From positions 124,001-188,000 of the forward strand of contig NZ_CABPSM010000007.1 in the NCBI RefSeq assembly GCF_902459555.1: a DNA stretch of 64,000 nt. The letters run 5' to 3'. The DNA comes from Pandoraea horticolens (lineage in GTDB: Bacteria; Pseudomonadota; Gammaproteobacteria; Burkholderiales; Burkholderiaceae). This document shows positions 26,861 to 35,990 of the stretch, piece after piece (within the stretch, counting starts at the first letter, position 1; every line of letters begins with the position of its first letter). The translations under genes and the position numbers were made by a program. The notes beneath the pieces were generated by a model. That model had not been told where the DNA came from. It was given only the letters and a program-made list of their open reading frames with translations, and searched no databases.

Positions 26861-27541
26861 TTATGGTGTACGGCGCAGCGAAACATCGACGTCGTCGTGA
26901 CCGATCGCGAAGATCAGTGAATACACGTCGATATCGGGTGGCGAGGAGACCGGCAGGGCATCGGCAACGAGCGATGCGATGCGCTCGCTCAGCGCGCCTG
27001 CTGCCGCAATGTCCTCCGTCTCGACGAGCAGTACGTGCGTGGGCATATCCGATGCCTTCCAGTGCGCAAATGCGCTTGGCTGTGCCTCGAAGACCTCGCC
27101 CAGATGGGCAGCTACGGCCCCCTCAAGCGCAGCACATGTTTGAACTAACGGCAATGCCGCAACCGCTGCGGTGGTCGAAGCATGGATCCGCACGCACGCG
27201 AGTGCACCGCCGGTGCCTCCTCCGGTCGACGCCAGCGTCCGGCACGGCGCGCGCAGCACATGGGTCAACGTCGAGCGCATATTGGCGGACCATGGCGTCG
27301 GCGTGTCGATCACGTTCAGATAAGCCAGCGAGCGGAACACTTCGGGCGACACCGCGCCGTAAGCCGTGAAATACTCCCGCTGCCCCGGCCGGGCATGCCG
27401 ATAGCGGCGCCCTTCGATGAAGCCGTCGATGCCGACGCGCTCCGGCACATGCTCGCGGGTATGCCAGCGGTTGTATTCCTTCGCATGCTGCGGCGTGACG
27501 TCATTCCAGAGCGCGAGAAACGCCGGTCCGGGAAATGCCAT
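26861..27541 (-). CDS. EthD-like dimeric alpha/beta-barrel protein, unknown function
   Basis: 226 aa without a signal peptide. The N-terminal text FLALWNDVTPQHAKEYNRWHTREHVPERVGIDGF is typical of dimeric alpha/beta-barrel proteins that are often linked to EthD or DUF4286-like families. A second weaker half suggests duplication. No catalytic residues are obvious apart from the conserved His-Thr-x-Glu-His. It is tightly packed between the MFS and alcohol dehydrogenase genes, so it probably acts in the same pathway. Function not assigned. Confidence 0.6.
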   Translation of the reverse strand: MAFPGPAFLALWNDVTPQHAKEYNRWHTREHVPERVGIDGFIEGRRYRHARPGQREYFTAYGAVSPEVFRSLAYLNVIDTPTPWSANMRSTLTHVLRAPCRTLASTGGGTGGALACVRIHASTTAAVAALPLVQTCAALEGAVAAHLGEVFEAQPSAFAHWKASDMPTHVLLVETEDIAAAGALSERIASLVADALPVSSPPDIDVYSLIFAIGHDDVDVSLRRTP

Positions 27542-27574
27542 GAGTCGTTTATCCAGTAGTCGAGAGAGGAGCGT

Positions 27575-28966
27575 TCAGCGGGTACCGGAGTTTCCAGGCG
27601 TCAACGCCGGCGCCAGCGCCGATGCCGGTTCGCGTCGGGACGCAGGCATCGCAAACATGCACAAAGCGGCAAGCAACGCGGGCACACCGACGATCAGAAA
27701 CAGTACCGGATAGGCCATGCCCGAGCCAAGCAGTACGCCACCGATGCTGGAGCCGAGTATCGAGCCGAAGCGGCCGATGCCGGTCGCCCACGCTACGCCT
27801 GTGGCCCGATTCGCCGTGGGGTAGTACGTCGCCGCCAGACCATTGAGACCGACCTGCGTGCCGCTGATGCACACACCGGCGATGTACACGAGCGGTGCCA
27901 GCACAGTGGCGTTGCCGAAGGCGCGGCCAATACAGATCACGGTCACGAAGGCCACGGCGTATGCCGCGCCCAGCACCCATGCCGGTCGCGCACTGTCCAT
28001 CACGCGCCCCAGCAACAGCCCCCCCGTCGTGCCGCCAATGGACCATAGCGCAGTAACGAGTGCGGCGTTGCGCATCGAGCCACCGGAATTCGTAATGATG
28101 GTCGGCAGCCAACTGGCCATCAGGTACAGCACCGAAAGCCCCATGAAGAAGGCCGCCCACAGCAGCAAGGTACCGCGTGCGTAGGGTGCCACCATCAGTT
28201 CGCGTACGGGCGAGCGGCTTTGCTTCGTCTCACGCGCGGCGAACGTGGTCTGCGACGTGACGACATCCGGGGCGATCTGGCGCCCCAATGCGCGCAGGCG
28301 ATTCTGCTCATGAGGACGGCGCAGCGCAAGAAAACGCATCGACTCGGGCAGCAGCATCCACAGGACAGGCAAGAGCAACAGCGGCAGCACCCCGCCCACG
28401 AGCACCATGGCGTGCCAGCCGTGCCGTTCGATGATCTGCGAGGCGACCACGCCACCGAAGGCAGAGCCCATCGAATTGCCACACATCATCAGCGTGATGA
28501 TGGATAGCTTGCGCTTGCCCGACGCGTACTCGGCCGTGAGCGTGACGGACGCCGGTGAAGCGCCGCCGATACCCGCACCGGCGATAAAGCGCAGGATCGA
28601 GAGTTCGGTGACGTTGGTCGCGAACAGAGTAGCGAGTGTCGCGAGACCGAACGTGGCAACCGACGCCAGCAACACGAAGCGGCGCCCGCGCCGGTCGGCC
28701 AGCGGCCCGAACAGGAGCGAGCCGGCCATCATGCCCAGCAGCGCAGAGACGAAAATCGGCGAGAGTTCCGCGACCGACAGACCCCACTCACGGCGCACGG
28801 CGGGCGCGATATATGCCGCCAGCCCGATGTCGATGCCGTCAATGGCAACAATCAGAAAGCACAGCACGACGACGCGCCACTGTAGGCCCGACATCCGGCG
28901 CCCGTCGAGAAAGGATTGCAGATCCAGCGACGCCGGAGCGTTCGGAGATGCGAGAGTGTTTGGCAT
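27575..28966 (-). CDS. MFS transporter, aromatic acid:H+ symporter-like
   Basis: 463 aa, about 12 membrane segments. The motif between segments 2 and 3 is FGPLADRRGRRFVLL. Acidic residues in segment 1 (VAIDGIDIGLAAYIAPAVRREWG) match the AAHS group (PcaK, BenK, MhpT, GenK), where the D-G-x-D motif is needed for uptake of aromatic acids. It sits 34 bp downstream of the porin gene, giving an outer-plus-inner-membrane uptake route. The specific aromatic acid is unknown. Confidence 0.88.
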   Translation of the reverse strand: MPNTLASPNAPASLDLQSFLDGRRMSGLQWRVVVLCFLIVAIDGIDIGLAAYIAPAVRREWGLSVAELSPIFVSALLGMMAGSLLFGPLADRRGRRFVLLASVATFGLATLATLFATNVTELSILRFIAGAGIGGASPASVTLTAEYASGKRKLSIITLMMCGNSMGSAFGGVVASQIIERHGWHAMVLVGGVLPLLLLPVLWMLLPESMRFLALRRPHEQNRLRALGRQIAPDVVTSQTTFAARETKQSRSPVRELMVAPYARGTLLLWAAFFMGLSVLYLMASWLPTIITNSGGSMRNAALVTALWSIGGTTGGLLLGRVMDSARPAWVLGAAYAVAFVTVICIGRAFGNATVLAPLVYIAGVCISGTQVGLNGLAATYYPTANRATGVAWATGIGRFGSILGSSIGGVLLGSGMAYPVLFLIVGVPALLAALCMFAMPASRREPASALAPALTPGNSGTR

Positions 28967-29000
28967 GCGAGTTCAGGTTCCGTCGATGTGTCGATGAGGC

Positions 29001-30143
29001 TCAGAACACCTTGCGCAAACCCACGCGCACGGCCAACTGGTTGGGGGTAGTGGACGCCGTCAGGCCAAAGATGTCGGCCACGGCCACATTGCCCGTCGAG
29101 TCGCGCCCGCTCGCGTGTTGCCAGACGAGAATGCCGTAGAGGTACGTCGTCTTCGAGAAATTGTAGGCGGCCCCGCCTTCGACAGACTGATAGTGTCCGC
29201 CCGGCGCGAAGCTGTATTGGTAGCCGACACCCGCCATCGTGCGGGCGGAGAACGAGTATCCGTAGTTGATCTGGTAGTTGTTGAAGACGGCGTTGGGCGG
29301 CGCCAACGGGTTGGCTGCGGTGCGCACGATATCGAGAAAACGCACGTTCTCATACATGACCGATACCTGTGAGCTACCCCACGTGTATTTCGCGCCGCCA
29401 CCGACGACCTGCTGGCTCGTGGCCGTGACGTAGTTCTGGAAGATCGGGTTGGTGACCGGGTTCGAATAGGCGGCCCCCGGCCGCGCCGTGGTTGCCGCGC
29501 CGAAGATCGACGTGCCTGGCGTACGCATATTCATGTAGGCGCCGGCGATTTGCAGCCCGCCGCTCGTGTACGAGGCGCCAACGCCGTAAGTCCGGTCTTG
29601 CGCGAAGTTGCCTGCAACGTTGCCGAACGAGAACATCGTGCTGAACTTCAACCCACCATAGGTCTGGCTCTCGTACTTGATGACGTTGTTGATCTTGTTG
29701 TAATTCCACGAGCCGTCGATGTCGCCCAACGTCGCGCCGAGTCCCCCCGCAAACATGAACGAGGTCGACAGCGGCACGAAGTAGTCGTTGGTCATCGAAT
29801 ACTGGTGGCCAATCGTCAGCGTGCCCAGCCGTTTGTCTGACACGCCGACGAACGCCTGCCGGCCGAACAGCGTGTTCGCCGGTTGTGCAACGCCGTTCAT
29901 GATGTTGAAGCCGGCTTCGAGCGTGAAGATCGCCGATAAGCCGCCGCCGAGATCCTCTACACCGCTAAACCCGAACTTGTCGCCTGCGCGCCCGCCGCTG
30001 GCAGCCTGCCAGGCCGACTTTCCGCCGCTGTTGTTAACGTAGGTCATGGCGGCGTCGACGGCGCCGTAGATAGTCACGTTGCTTTGCGCGAACGCGCTCA
30101 GCGAGCATGCCGCAAGCGGCAGGCAGGCGATCCAGTGCTTCAC
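29001..30143 (-). CDS. Gram-negative porin (Porin_4 type)
   Basis: 380 aa from a GTG at 30143 that has GGAG upstream; the frame is open for 21 more residues. The signal (VKHWIACLPLAACSLSAFAQ) is followed by SNVTIYGAVDAAMTYVNNSGG, the usual first strand and L1 region. The C terminus is VRVGLRKVF with the terminal Phe needed for assembly. It heads the operon with the MFS and alcohol dehydrogenase genes. It differs from the porin at 7486-8637 in sequence but shares the same architecture. Confidence 0.93.
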   Translation of the reverse strand: MKHWIACLPLAACSLSAFAQSNVTIYGAVDAAMTYVNNSGGKSAWQAASGGRAGDKFGFSGVEDLGGGLSAIFTLEAGFNIMNGVAQPANTLFGRQAFVGVSDKRLGTLTIGHQYSMTNDYFVPLSTSFMFAGGLGATLGDIDGSWNYNKINNVIKYESQTYGGLKFSTMFSFGNVAGNFAQDRTYGVGASYTSGGLQIAGAYMNMRTPGTSIFGAATTARPGAAYSNPVTNPIFQNYVTATSQQVVGGGAKYTWGSSQVSVMYENVRFLDIVRTAANPLAPPNAVFNNYQINYGYSFSARTMAGVGYQYSFAPGGHYQSVEGGAAYNFSKTTYLYGILVWQHASGRDSTGNVAVADIFGLTASTTPNQLAVRVGLRKVF

Positions 30144-30401
30144 GGTTGTCTCCTGTATCTCTTTTGTTCTTTGTTTGTTCGCGCCCGGCGTGTCTGTCCT
30201 GAGCACTGACGCAGCGGGCGGTCTCTCCTTGGTGCCGGGCGTCTGACATACCGCGCATCGGCTGGCGAGAATAATGGGCGAACGCGGCCCCGCGATATAG
30301 GGGCGAAGTGGAAGTTCAGAACACGCGATTCAGAAATAATCGTGAAATTTCGGTGCCGAACGTTTGCGACGGTTCGACAATCGCAACCGCCCAAGTGCAA
30401 G

Positions 30402-31313
30402 TCACAGGTAAGTGCCCTGCTGTTCGAGTCTGGCGAGTCCGGCGACGAGGAAATCCAGCAGCGCGTGAAACAGCTTGGGGTTGTGATGATTGGCCGGACG
30501 CAGCACTTTGATCCAGTAGTCGGGCAACCCGAACCCGGGAAGCAGTTGCACGAGGTGCCCTGCCTGCACGCTGTCATTGGCCCGATAGCGCGGGAGAATC
30601 GCCACGCCCATGCCGTCCAGGCAAGCGTTGTGCATGGCGTCGATATCGTTGGTCGCAAACCCCCCATCGACGCTCACCTGAATGTCGCCCGCACGGGCGT
30701 CGGTAAACGTCCATGTACGCACGGTGCTTTGATACGAATAGAGCAGACACCGATGACCCGGCAGGTCCGAAGGGTGCCCGGGCGTGCCGTGCTGCGTCAG
30801 ATAGTCGGGCGACGCGTAGACATGACGCTTGAACGGACACAGCGGAAATTCTTCGACGCCGTCGTAGGTGACAGGCAAGCCGGTGATGACGAAGTCGAAG
30901 TTCTCCAGCACCGGGTCGACGGCGCGGTTCGCCAGTTGAAGCTCGATGCTGGCCTTGGGATGGGAGAGGAAAAACTCGTTAAGTAGCCTGCCGAGGAAAT
31001 GATTAGTGAACGATGCCGGGGCCTTGACGCGCAAACGGCCGCCAAGCGAGCGGTCATCGACCGCGGCGCGCTCGGCAAGGCGTTCGTAAGCGCCCAGGAA
31101 GTCGCGGGCGCTACCCAGCATGTCCCGCCCGGAGGCTGTGAGCGTCAGGCTGCGCGTGGTGCGTTGAAAGAGCAGGACATCGAATTCCTTTTCCAGCGCA
31201 CTGACCCGCTTTGTCACCACCGGCGCTGAGACGTCGAGCCGGCGCGCCGCCGCCGTAAAGCTGCCCATCTCGACCACGGCGAGGAAAGCTCGCACGTTTT
31301 CTACACTATCCAT
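30402..31313 (-). CDS. LysR-family transcriptional regulator
   Basis: 303 aa. The N-terminal HTH is FLAVVEMGSFTAAARRLDVSAPVVTKRVSALEKEFDVLLFQRTTRSLTL in pattern (residues about 8-57, only key parts visible as the standard AARRL-S-x-x-V/T-x-R-x-x-x-LE). The effector domain resembles the CrgA/PA2206 group. It lies upstream of the porin operon in the same orientation with a 258-bp gap. It may control that operon, though divergent regulation is more usual for LysR proteins. Confidence 0.92.
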   Translation of the reverse strand: MDSVENVRAFLAVVEMGSFTAAARRLDVSAPVVTKRVSALEKEFDVLLFQRTTRSLTLTASGRDMLGSARDFLGAYERLAERAAVDDRSLGGRLRVKAPASFTNHFLGRLLNEFFLSHPKASIELQLANRAVDPVLENFDFVITGLPVTYDGVEEFPLCPFKRHVYASPDYLTQHGTPGHPSDLPGHRCLLYSYQSTVRTWTFTDARAGDIQVSVDGGFATNDIDAMHNACLDGMGVAILPRYRANDSVQAGHLVQLLPGFGLPDYWIKVLRPANHHNPKLFHALLDFLVAGLARLEQQGTYL

Positions 31314-31383
31314 CGCTCCCCACCTCTTTGCGCTGATGGAGATGAATTGTATCGAGGGCGGCGCCCGGGCAACAGAACTTACT

Positions 31384-31809
31384 TTAGATCCACTGGTCGT
31401 TCTCGACGGTACGCCCGCCCGTCGGACCGTCTCCCGTGTTCACCACACCTCGCGGTTCGACCAGCAGCAGCTTCGCTTCTGCGTCTGCACAAGTTCTGTG
31501 TTCGACATCTTTTGGCACCACCGCCATCTGACCCGCACGCAGCACAATGGAGCTGTCGCCCGACGGCCCTGCGCGAAAATCGATGCGCAACTCGCCTTCG
31601 AGCACGATGAAGGTTTCGTCGGTGTCGGCATGCCGGTGCCACAGGAAATCGCCCTCGACCTTCACGACCTTAAACTGATAGTCGTTCATTTCAGCGACAA
31701 CGCGCGGTTGCCAATGACCGTCGATCTGCGCGAGCTTGCCGATCAGGTCAATGGTCTGGCCTTGGCCTCGCTCGGCCGGCACGGCGATGGGGTTCGGGGA
31801 TTGGGACAT
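31384..31809 (-). CDS. Small cupin-domain protein
   Basis: 141 aa with one cupin barrel. The motif WHRHADTDETFIVLEGEL (about residues 57-74) holds the His-x-His and Glu metal ligands. A later VPKDVEHRTCA gives the third His. Single cupins of this type are often mannose-6-phosphate isomerase-like or dioxygenase-like proteins of unknown substrate. It lies 70 bp from the LysR gene start. Confidence 0.75.
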   Translation of the reverse strand: MSQSPNPIAVPAERGQGQTIDLIGKLAQIDGHWQPRVVAEMNDYQFKVVKVEGDFLWHRHADTDETFIVLEGELRIDFRAGPSGDSSIVLRAGQMAVVPKDVEHRTCADAEAKLLLVEPRGVVNTGDGPTGGRTVENDQWI

Positions 31810-31885
31810 CGTTCTCTCCGTTCAAGGGTTGATGCCCCGAACGATACACATGCAAATTGCGGCCGTATTGAACGATCGTGGGTGT

Positions 31886-32713
31886 TTAGCAACGCTTGAC
31901 GCCGCCCGCAATGTGAAGCCAGCGCCCCGGCGTCAGCCCGAATGTCCTCGCGAAATGTCGCGTCATGTGGCTCTGATCGGCAAAACCCGCAGCCGCAGCG
32001 GCATGAGCGAGCGAAGTGCCGCCGAGCAGCATGCGGCGCACCGCATCGAGGCGCCGCATCGTCAGATAACGGTATGGGCTCGTGCCGTAGAACGCGCGAA
32101 AGTCGTGCGACAGACTCCAGCGATCGCGGCCCGTCGCCGTTTCGAGTTCGTCGAGCGTGACAACGCGCGCGCAGTTCGTATGCAGATAGTCGCGTGCGCG
32201 CCGCGCCGCAAGGAAGTCGCCTTTCGGGCGTCGGGCGGGCATGCCGGCAATGGCGACAAGCGCATGCGCCAGTTCGGCGAGCGCATCGCTCTGTTCGAGC
32301 GGCTCGAGCGTAAAGCCGACGTGCTGCAACAACGTCGCGGTTGCCGCCGCAAGGCGCGGATCGGTTGTCACGCCGCCATCGACGAACGGCAGCGCGCGTC
32401 CACCGAGCACGTCCTGAAAGAGCGCGGGTTCAACGTAGATCATCCGGTACCGGAACCCTTCGTCAGTGCCCGCCTGGCCATCGTGAGCTTCGTCTGGGTG
32501 CAATACGATCGTGTTGCCGGGCAAGCTGTTTCGCCCGCTGCGCCGATAGCTGAAACTCTGGACACCCGCGAGCGTGCGGCCAATCGCATAGGTGTCATGG
32601 CGGTGCATGGCATACGCCTTGCCATGAAACCACGCCTCGATCCGCTCGACGCCTTCTATCGGTTCGGCACGTCTCACCCAGTCGGAGGATGAGCGCAGCG
32701 CTTGTCGGTTCAT
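31886..32713 (-). CDS. AraC-family regulator with N-terminal cupin
   Basis: 275 aa from the ATG at 32713. A longer frame-open form to 32839 would overlap the next AraC gene and was not chosen. The N-terminal arabinose-binding-type cupin has AWFHGKAYAMHRHDTYAIGRT. The C-terminal double HTH has TLDELETATGRDRWSLSHDFRAFYG in outline and AHAAAAAGFADQSHMTRHFARTFGLTPGRW as the second motif. Ligand and target are unknown. Confidence 0.88.
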   Translation of the reverse strand: MNRQALRSSSDWVRRAEPIEGVERIEAWFHGKAYAMHRHDTYAIGRTLAGVQSFSYRRSGRNSLPGNTIVLHPDEAHDGQAGTDEGFRYRMIYVEPALFQDVLGGRALPFVDGGVTTDPRLAAATATLLQHVGFTLEPLEQSDALAELAHALVAIAGMPARRPKGDFLAARRARDYLHTNCARVVTLDELETATGRDRWSLSHDFRAFYGTSPYRYLTMRRLDAVRRMLLGGTSLAHAAAAAGFADQSHMTRHFARTFGLTPGRWLHIAGGVKRC

Positions 32714-32835
32714 GATGTATTTCCCTGGTTGGCCGGAAATGTCGCATTGAGGCACGACTCGCTCAGTCGCAGCCGGTCCGCCGTCGCTGATTGCCGCGTG
32801 GAATTCGTCGTTGAAGAAGGGTCCCAAAGACACCC

Positions 32836-33705
32836 TCACGATCCCGGACGATGAATCGAAACGAAAAATTCGGATGGTGGCCGCCCGAAGTGTTTTTTGA
32901 AGGCAACGGCATAGGCACTATGACTTTCATATCCGCTGTTTAACGCGACCTGCGTGATAGGCGCACCGTCGAGGAGAAGGGTCATGGAAGACATCAGTCG
33001 CGTCTGTTGGCGCCACCGCCCAAATGTCAGTCCCGTGCATTTCTGAAAGCGACGATGGAATGTCTTGGTGCTCATGGCCAATGTTGCGGCCCAATCGTCT
33101 GCCATAGCAGGATGCGCGGGATCGCTAACCAGCGCGTCGCACACCCGCCGAATTTGCGCATCGGATGGCCAGGGCAGATGAAATGGCAGCGGGGGCTGTA
33201 AGCCCAATTCCTCCAGGAGCAAGTCCCCCAGAAGTTTTTCGCGTTTCGAATGAGCGGATTTGAGATCCAGGGACGTCAATGCGCCGATCAGCTCCCGCAA
33301 CAAGGGGGAGACATGGAGAACGCAGTCCTGCGCCGGCAGGCGCACCGCTGCAGCTTCGTGGATAAAGATGCCATGGACCGCGGCAGGCGCGGGTATGACC
33401 AGACGATGGGGTATGCCAGGCCGCAACCAGACGGCAGTGGTCGGGGGGACCAGCCAGCGTCCCGTGGCAGCCTCGATCAGCAGGACACCGTCGGCGGCAT
33501 AAAGCAGATGTCCCCGGCGGTGGGAATGCTCAGGCACGACATGGCCCGCCGGGTATCGGGTGACTACGCCGGTAATGGGCAAATCGGAAGACTCGTGATC
33601 GCCGAGGTCGAGCGCCCTGGCACCTTCTGACGGAGAAGCAAACCCCATTTCGAGACGCATGTCCATTTTGATAAAGAATATGTCCATTGTTCTGTAGATG
33701 GACAT
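32836..33705 (-). CDS. AraC-family regulator with N-terminal cupin
   Basis: About 289 aa from the first ATG at 33705. Starts at 33666, 33660 or 33651 are also possible and none has a clear ribosome site. The N-terminal half is a cupin (VVPEHSHRRGHLLYAADG). The C-terminal half has two HTH motifs (WAATLAMSTKTFHRRFQKCTGLTFGRW; ITQVALNSGYESHSAYAVAFKKHFG). Repeats of ATGTCCAT over its own start region suggest autoregulation; if those are operators, the later start codons are more likely. Confidence 0.85.
   Translation of the reverse strand: MSIYRTMDIFFIKMDMRLEMGFASPSEGARALDLGDHESSDLPITGVVTRYPAGHVVPEHSHRRGHLLYAADGVLLIEAATGRWLVPPTTAVWLRPGIPHRLVIPAPAAVHGIFIHEAAAVRLPAQDCVLHVSPLLRELIGALTSLDLKSAHSKREKLLGDLLLEELGLQPPLPFHLPWPSDAQIRRVCDALVSDPAHPAMADDWAATLAMSTKTFHRRFQKCTGLTFGRWRQQTRLMSSMTLLLDGAPITQVALNSGYESHSAYAVAFKKHFGRPPSEFFVSIHRPGS
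33659..33705. promoter_or_regulatory. Three ATGTCCAT boxes at the araC start
   Basis: ATGTCCAT at 33659-33666 and 33680-33687 is repeated directly with exactly 21 bp spacing, two helical turns. An inverted copy, ATGGACAT, lies at 33698-33705. Direct repeats on one DNA face are the usual AraC-family operator arrangement. Confidence 0.55.
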
Positions 33706-33755
33706 CGCGGTCAAGCCTATATTTCCATCAGGAGATCATGTTTTAAGACAAGCTC

Positions 33756-33857
33756 ATGTGCGCTTTCCTACTGCTTCCGCGACAGCTACTACGTCTGACA
33801 CCCGGTCGGGGTCTGGACGCATTCACCTGCGTCATGACCCATCCTGATTCCCCCTGA
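33756..33857 (+). CDS. leuL: Putative leucine leader peptide upstream of leuA
   Basis: 33-codon ORF ending 68 bp before leuA. It begins MCAFLLLPRQLLRL, with six Leu in the first 14 residues and seven overall. Ribosome stalling at these codons under leucine shortage would change the pairing of the overlapping hairpins downstream. No strong ribosome site precedes the ATG, which lowers confidence. The alternative is a chance ORF. Confidence 0.55.
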   Translation: MCAFLLLPRQLLRLTPGRGLDAFTCVMTHPDSP

Positions 33858-33897
33858 CCCCGACCTCGGCCAGCTTCCTCCAAGCAGGGGAATCAGG
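33804..33897 (+). promoter_or_regulatory. Alternative hairpins of the leuA leader
   Basis: Two perfect stems interleave and cannot form together as simple hairpins. GGTCGGGGTC (33804-33813) pairs with GACCCCGACC (33856-33865). CCTGATTCCCC (33843-33853) pairs with GGGGAATCAGG (33887-33897). The left arm of the second lies inside the leader ORF. No long T run follows, so control of ribosome access to leuA is as likely as termination. Confidence 0.6.
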
Positions 33898-33925
33898 TGT
33901 TCCCGATTCCTTCTTCGAGGTTTTT

Positions 33926-35614
33926 ATGTTGGCAAATCCTTCCTCAAAGTATCGTGCGTTTCCGGTCATCGACATGCCGGATCGGCAGTGGCCATCGCGC
34001 GCGCTGACCCAAGCCCCCATCTGGCTTTCGACCGATCTGCGAGACGGCAATCAGGCGTTGTTCGAGCCGATGAATCGCGAGCGCAAACTGCGCTTGTTCA
34101 ACGAACTGGTGCGCATCGGTTTCAAGGAAATCGAGGTGGGCTTCCCTGCGGCGTCCAGAACCGACTTCGAGGTCGTGCGTCATTTGATCGACGCCAGTCT
34201 CATACCGGATGACGTGACCCCAATGGTCATGACGCAATTGCGAGAAGACCTGATCGAGGAAACCGTACGCAGTGTTCAGGGCACGCGCCGGGTGATTGTC
34301 CATTTCTACAATGCCATCGCTCCGGCTTGGCGCGAAATCGTCTTCGGCATGAGCGTGCCGCAGATCATCGAGATGGTTGAGCACCATATCGCCTTGTTCG
34401 GGAAGCTGATCGCCCAACATCCGCAAACGGAATGGGTGCTCCAGTATTCTCCCGAGACTTTCTGCATGGCGGAATTGGACGTGTCGCTCGCCGTGTGCAA
34501 TGCCGCCATCCGCGCATGGGATGCCGGGCCGCAACGGCCCATGATCGTCAATCTCCCCACGACGGTCGAAGTTTCCACGCCCAATGTCTTTGCAGATCAG
34601 ATCGAATGGATGCATCGCCGGTTGGAGCGGCGTGAGCATGTCGTGCTGTCTGTGCATCCGCATAACGACCGCGGAACAGGTATCGCATGCGCCGAACAGG
34701 CGATGCTGGCGGGTGCGCAGCGGGTCGAGGGCTGCCTGTTCGGCAACGGCGAGCGCAGCGGTAACCTGGATGTCGTCACGCTGGCACTGAACCTGTACAC
34801 GCAGGGCATAGCGCCGGGACTGGATTTTTCCGACATTGCTGCGCTGGCGCGCATCGCCGAGGAATGCACCGCCTTGCCGATTCACCCGCGCCATCCCTAC
34901 GTCGGCGATCTGGTGTTTACCGCGTTTTCCGGCTCGCATCAGGATGCCATTGCCAAGGGCTTTGCCGCGCAGAACCCCGACGGGATCTGGCGTGTTCCTT
35001 ATCTGCCGCTCGATCCGCACGACCTCGGACGCACCTACGACAGCATCGTGCGCGTCAACAGCCAGTCGGGCAAAGGCGGCATTGCGTTTCTCCTGCAACG
35101 CGATTACGGCGTGGTGATGCCTCGCCGCATGCAGATCGAATTCAGCGCCATCGTTCAGGAACTGGCCGATACCAGCGAAACCGAGCTGACCAGCGAGCAG
35201 ATCTGGGCCGTCTTCGAGACAACCTATCTTGTTCATGACGACGACAGCGCCGGTCATGCCTATCGGCATCATCGCCTGTTCGATACGCCGCAGGGCCAGG
35301 GCATTGAACTGGAACTGGTGTCACCGGACGGGACTGTGCTTACGCGCCAAGGCGTCGGCAATGGTCCCATCGCGGCAACGGTCGCGGCCCTTGGCCTGCC
35401 GTTGCGCATCGACAGCTACGAGGAGCGCAGCCTCAGCACGGGTGCGGATGCTCTGGCAATGGCGATCGTGGAAACGGTTTGGCCTGGTGTGCCGGGTTCC
35501 CGCTTCGGCGTGGGAAAGCATCGGAACATCGTTACCGCGTCGGTACTTGCGGTACTGAGCGCTACCGCGAGATTCTCCAAAGCGCCTGAGCTTGAAATGG
35601 AGGGGCATTCCTGA
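33926..35614 (+). CDS. leuA: 2-isopropylmalate synthase
   Basis: 562 aa, the long LeuA form. It condenses acetyl-CoA with 2-ketoisovalerate in the first leucine-specific step. The TIM-barrel catalytic motifs are TDLRDGNQAL (metal-binding Asp at about 40) and SVHPHNDRGTG (metal His at about 244 and 246). GCLFGNGERSGNLDVVTLALN closes the barrel. The C-terminal half carries the leucine-sensing regulatory domain, so feedback inhibition is expected. The start has GAGG 5 nt upstream, within reach of the leader hairpins. Confidence 0.95.
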   Translation: MLANPSSKYRAFPVIDMPDRQWPSRALTQAPIWLSTDLRDGNQALFEPMNRERKLRLFNELVRIGFKEIEVGFPAASRTDFEVVRHLIDASLIPDDVTPMVMTQLREDLIEETVRSVQGTRRVIVHFYNAIAPAWREIVFGMSVPQIIEMVEHHIALFGKLIAQHPQTEWVLQYSPETFCMAELDVSLAVCNAAIRAWDAGPQRPMIVNLPTTVEVSTPNVFADQIEWMHRRLERREHVVLSVHPHNDRGTGIACAEQAMLAGAQRVEGCLFGNGERSGNLDVVTLALNLYTQGIAPGLDFSDIAALARIAEECTALPIHPRHPYVGDLVFTAFSGSHQDAIAKGFAAQNPDGIWRVPYLPLDPHDLGRTYDSIVRVNSQSGKGGIAFLLQRDYGVVMPRRMQIEFSAIVQELADTSETELTSEQIWAVFETTYLVHDDDSAGHAYRHHRLFDTPQGQGIELELVSPDGTVLTRQGVGNGPIAATVAALGLPLRIDSYEERSLSTGADALAMAIVETVWPGVPGSRFGVGKHRNIVTASVLAVLSATARFSKAPELEMEGHS

Positions 35615-35990
35615 TCGACGGTGTCGGTCAGGACGCAGACTGTCGTTACTCGCATCTTCGCGCCCTTGCACAGGTCCGTCTGCGTCCCATTCCCGTCGAA
35701 CACATGCCGCAGTCGCCGCGCGTACCGTCGTAGAGCGATTCCACGCCCACCGCAAGGCGCGCATCCACGTCGAGCCCGTGCCCCGCTTCAACACCGCCAC
35801 CTGATACGTTGCGGGCGCGATGCCGTCATCGGTGCCCGACGCAACGTCGGGCAATCCCGAAAAGCGCCAATCCACCGCATGGCAACCCATATGTCTCATG
35901 TGCTACGCTCAATCCTAGCGAATCCAGTACAAGAAAACGCAACGATCACGCCTGCATAGCGGGCACTGATACCAGTGGAGAAGACACCGA
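35615..35990. other. Gene-free stretch between leuA and the acyl-CoA ligase gene
   Basis: 376 bp with no recognisable gene in any frame; several short ORFs lack family text or ribosome sites. It contains a perfect 9-bp inverted repeat with a 3-nt loop (TGCCCGACG, 35833-35841; complement 35845-35853), a possible leuA transcript end without a T run. The promoter of the ligase gene probably lies in the last 100 bp, but no clear boxes were seen. Confidence 0.5.

Noticed and set aside
35640-35960. Overlapping ORFs after leuA on both strands
   Set aside because: Arg-rich or compositionally odd text without motifs; treated as non-coding.
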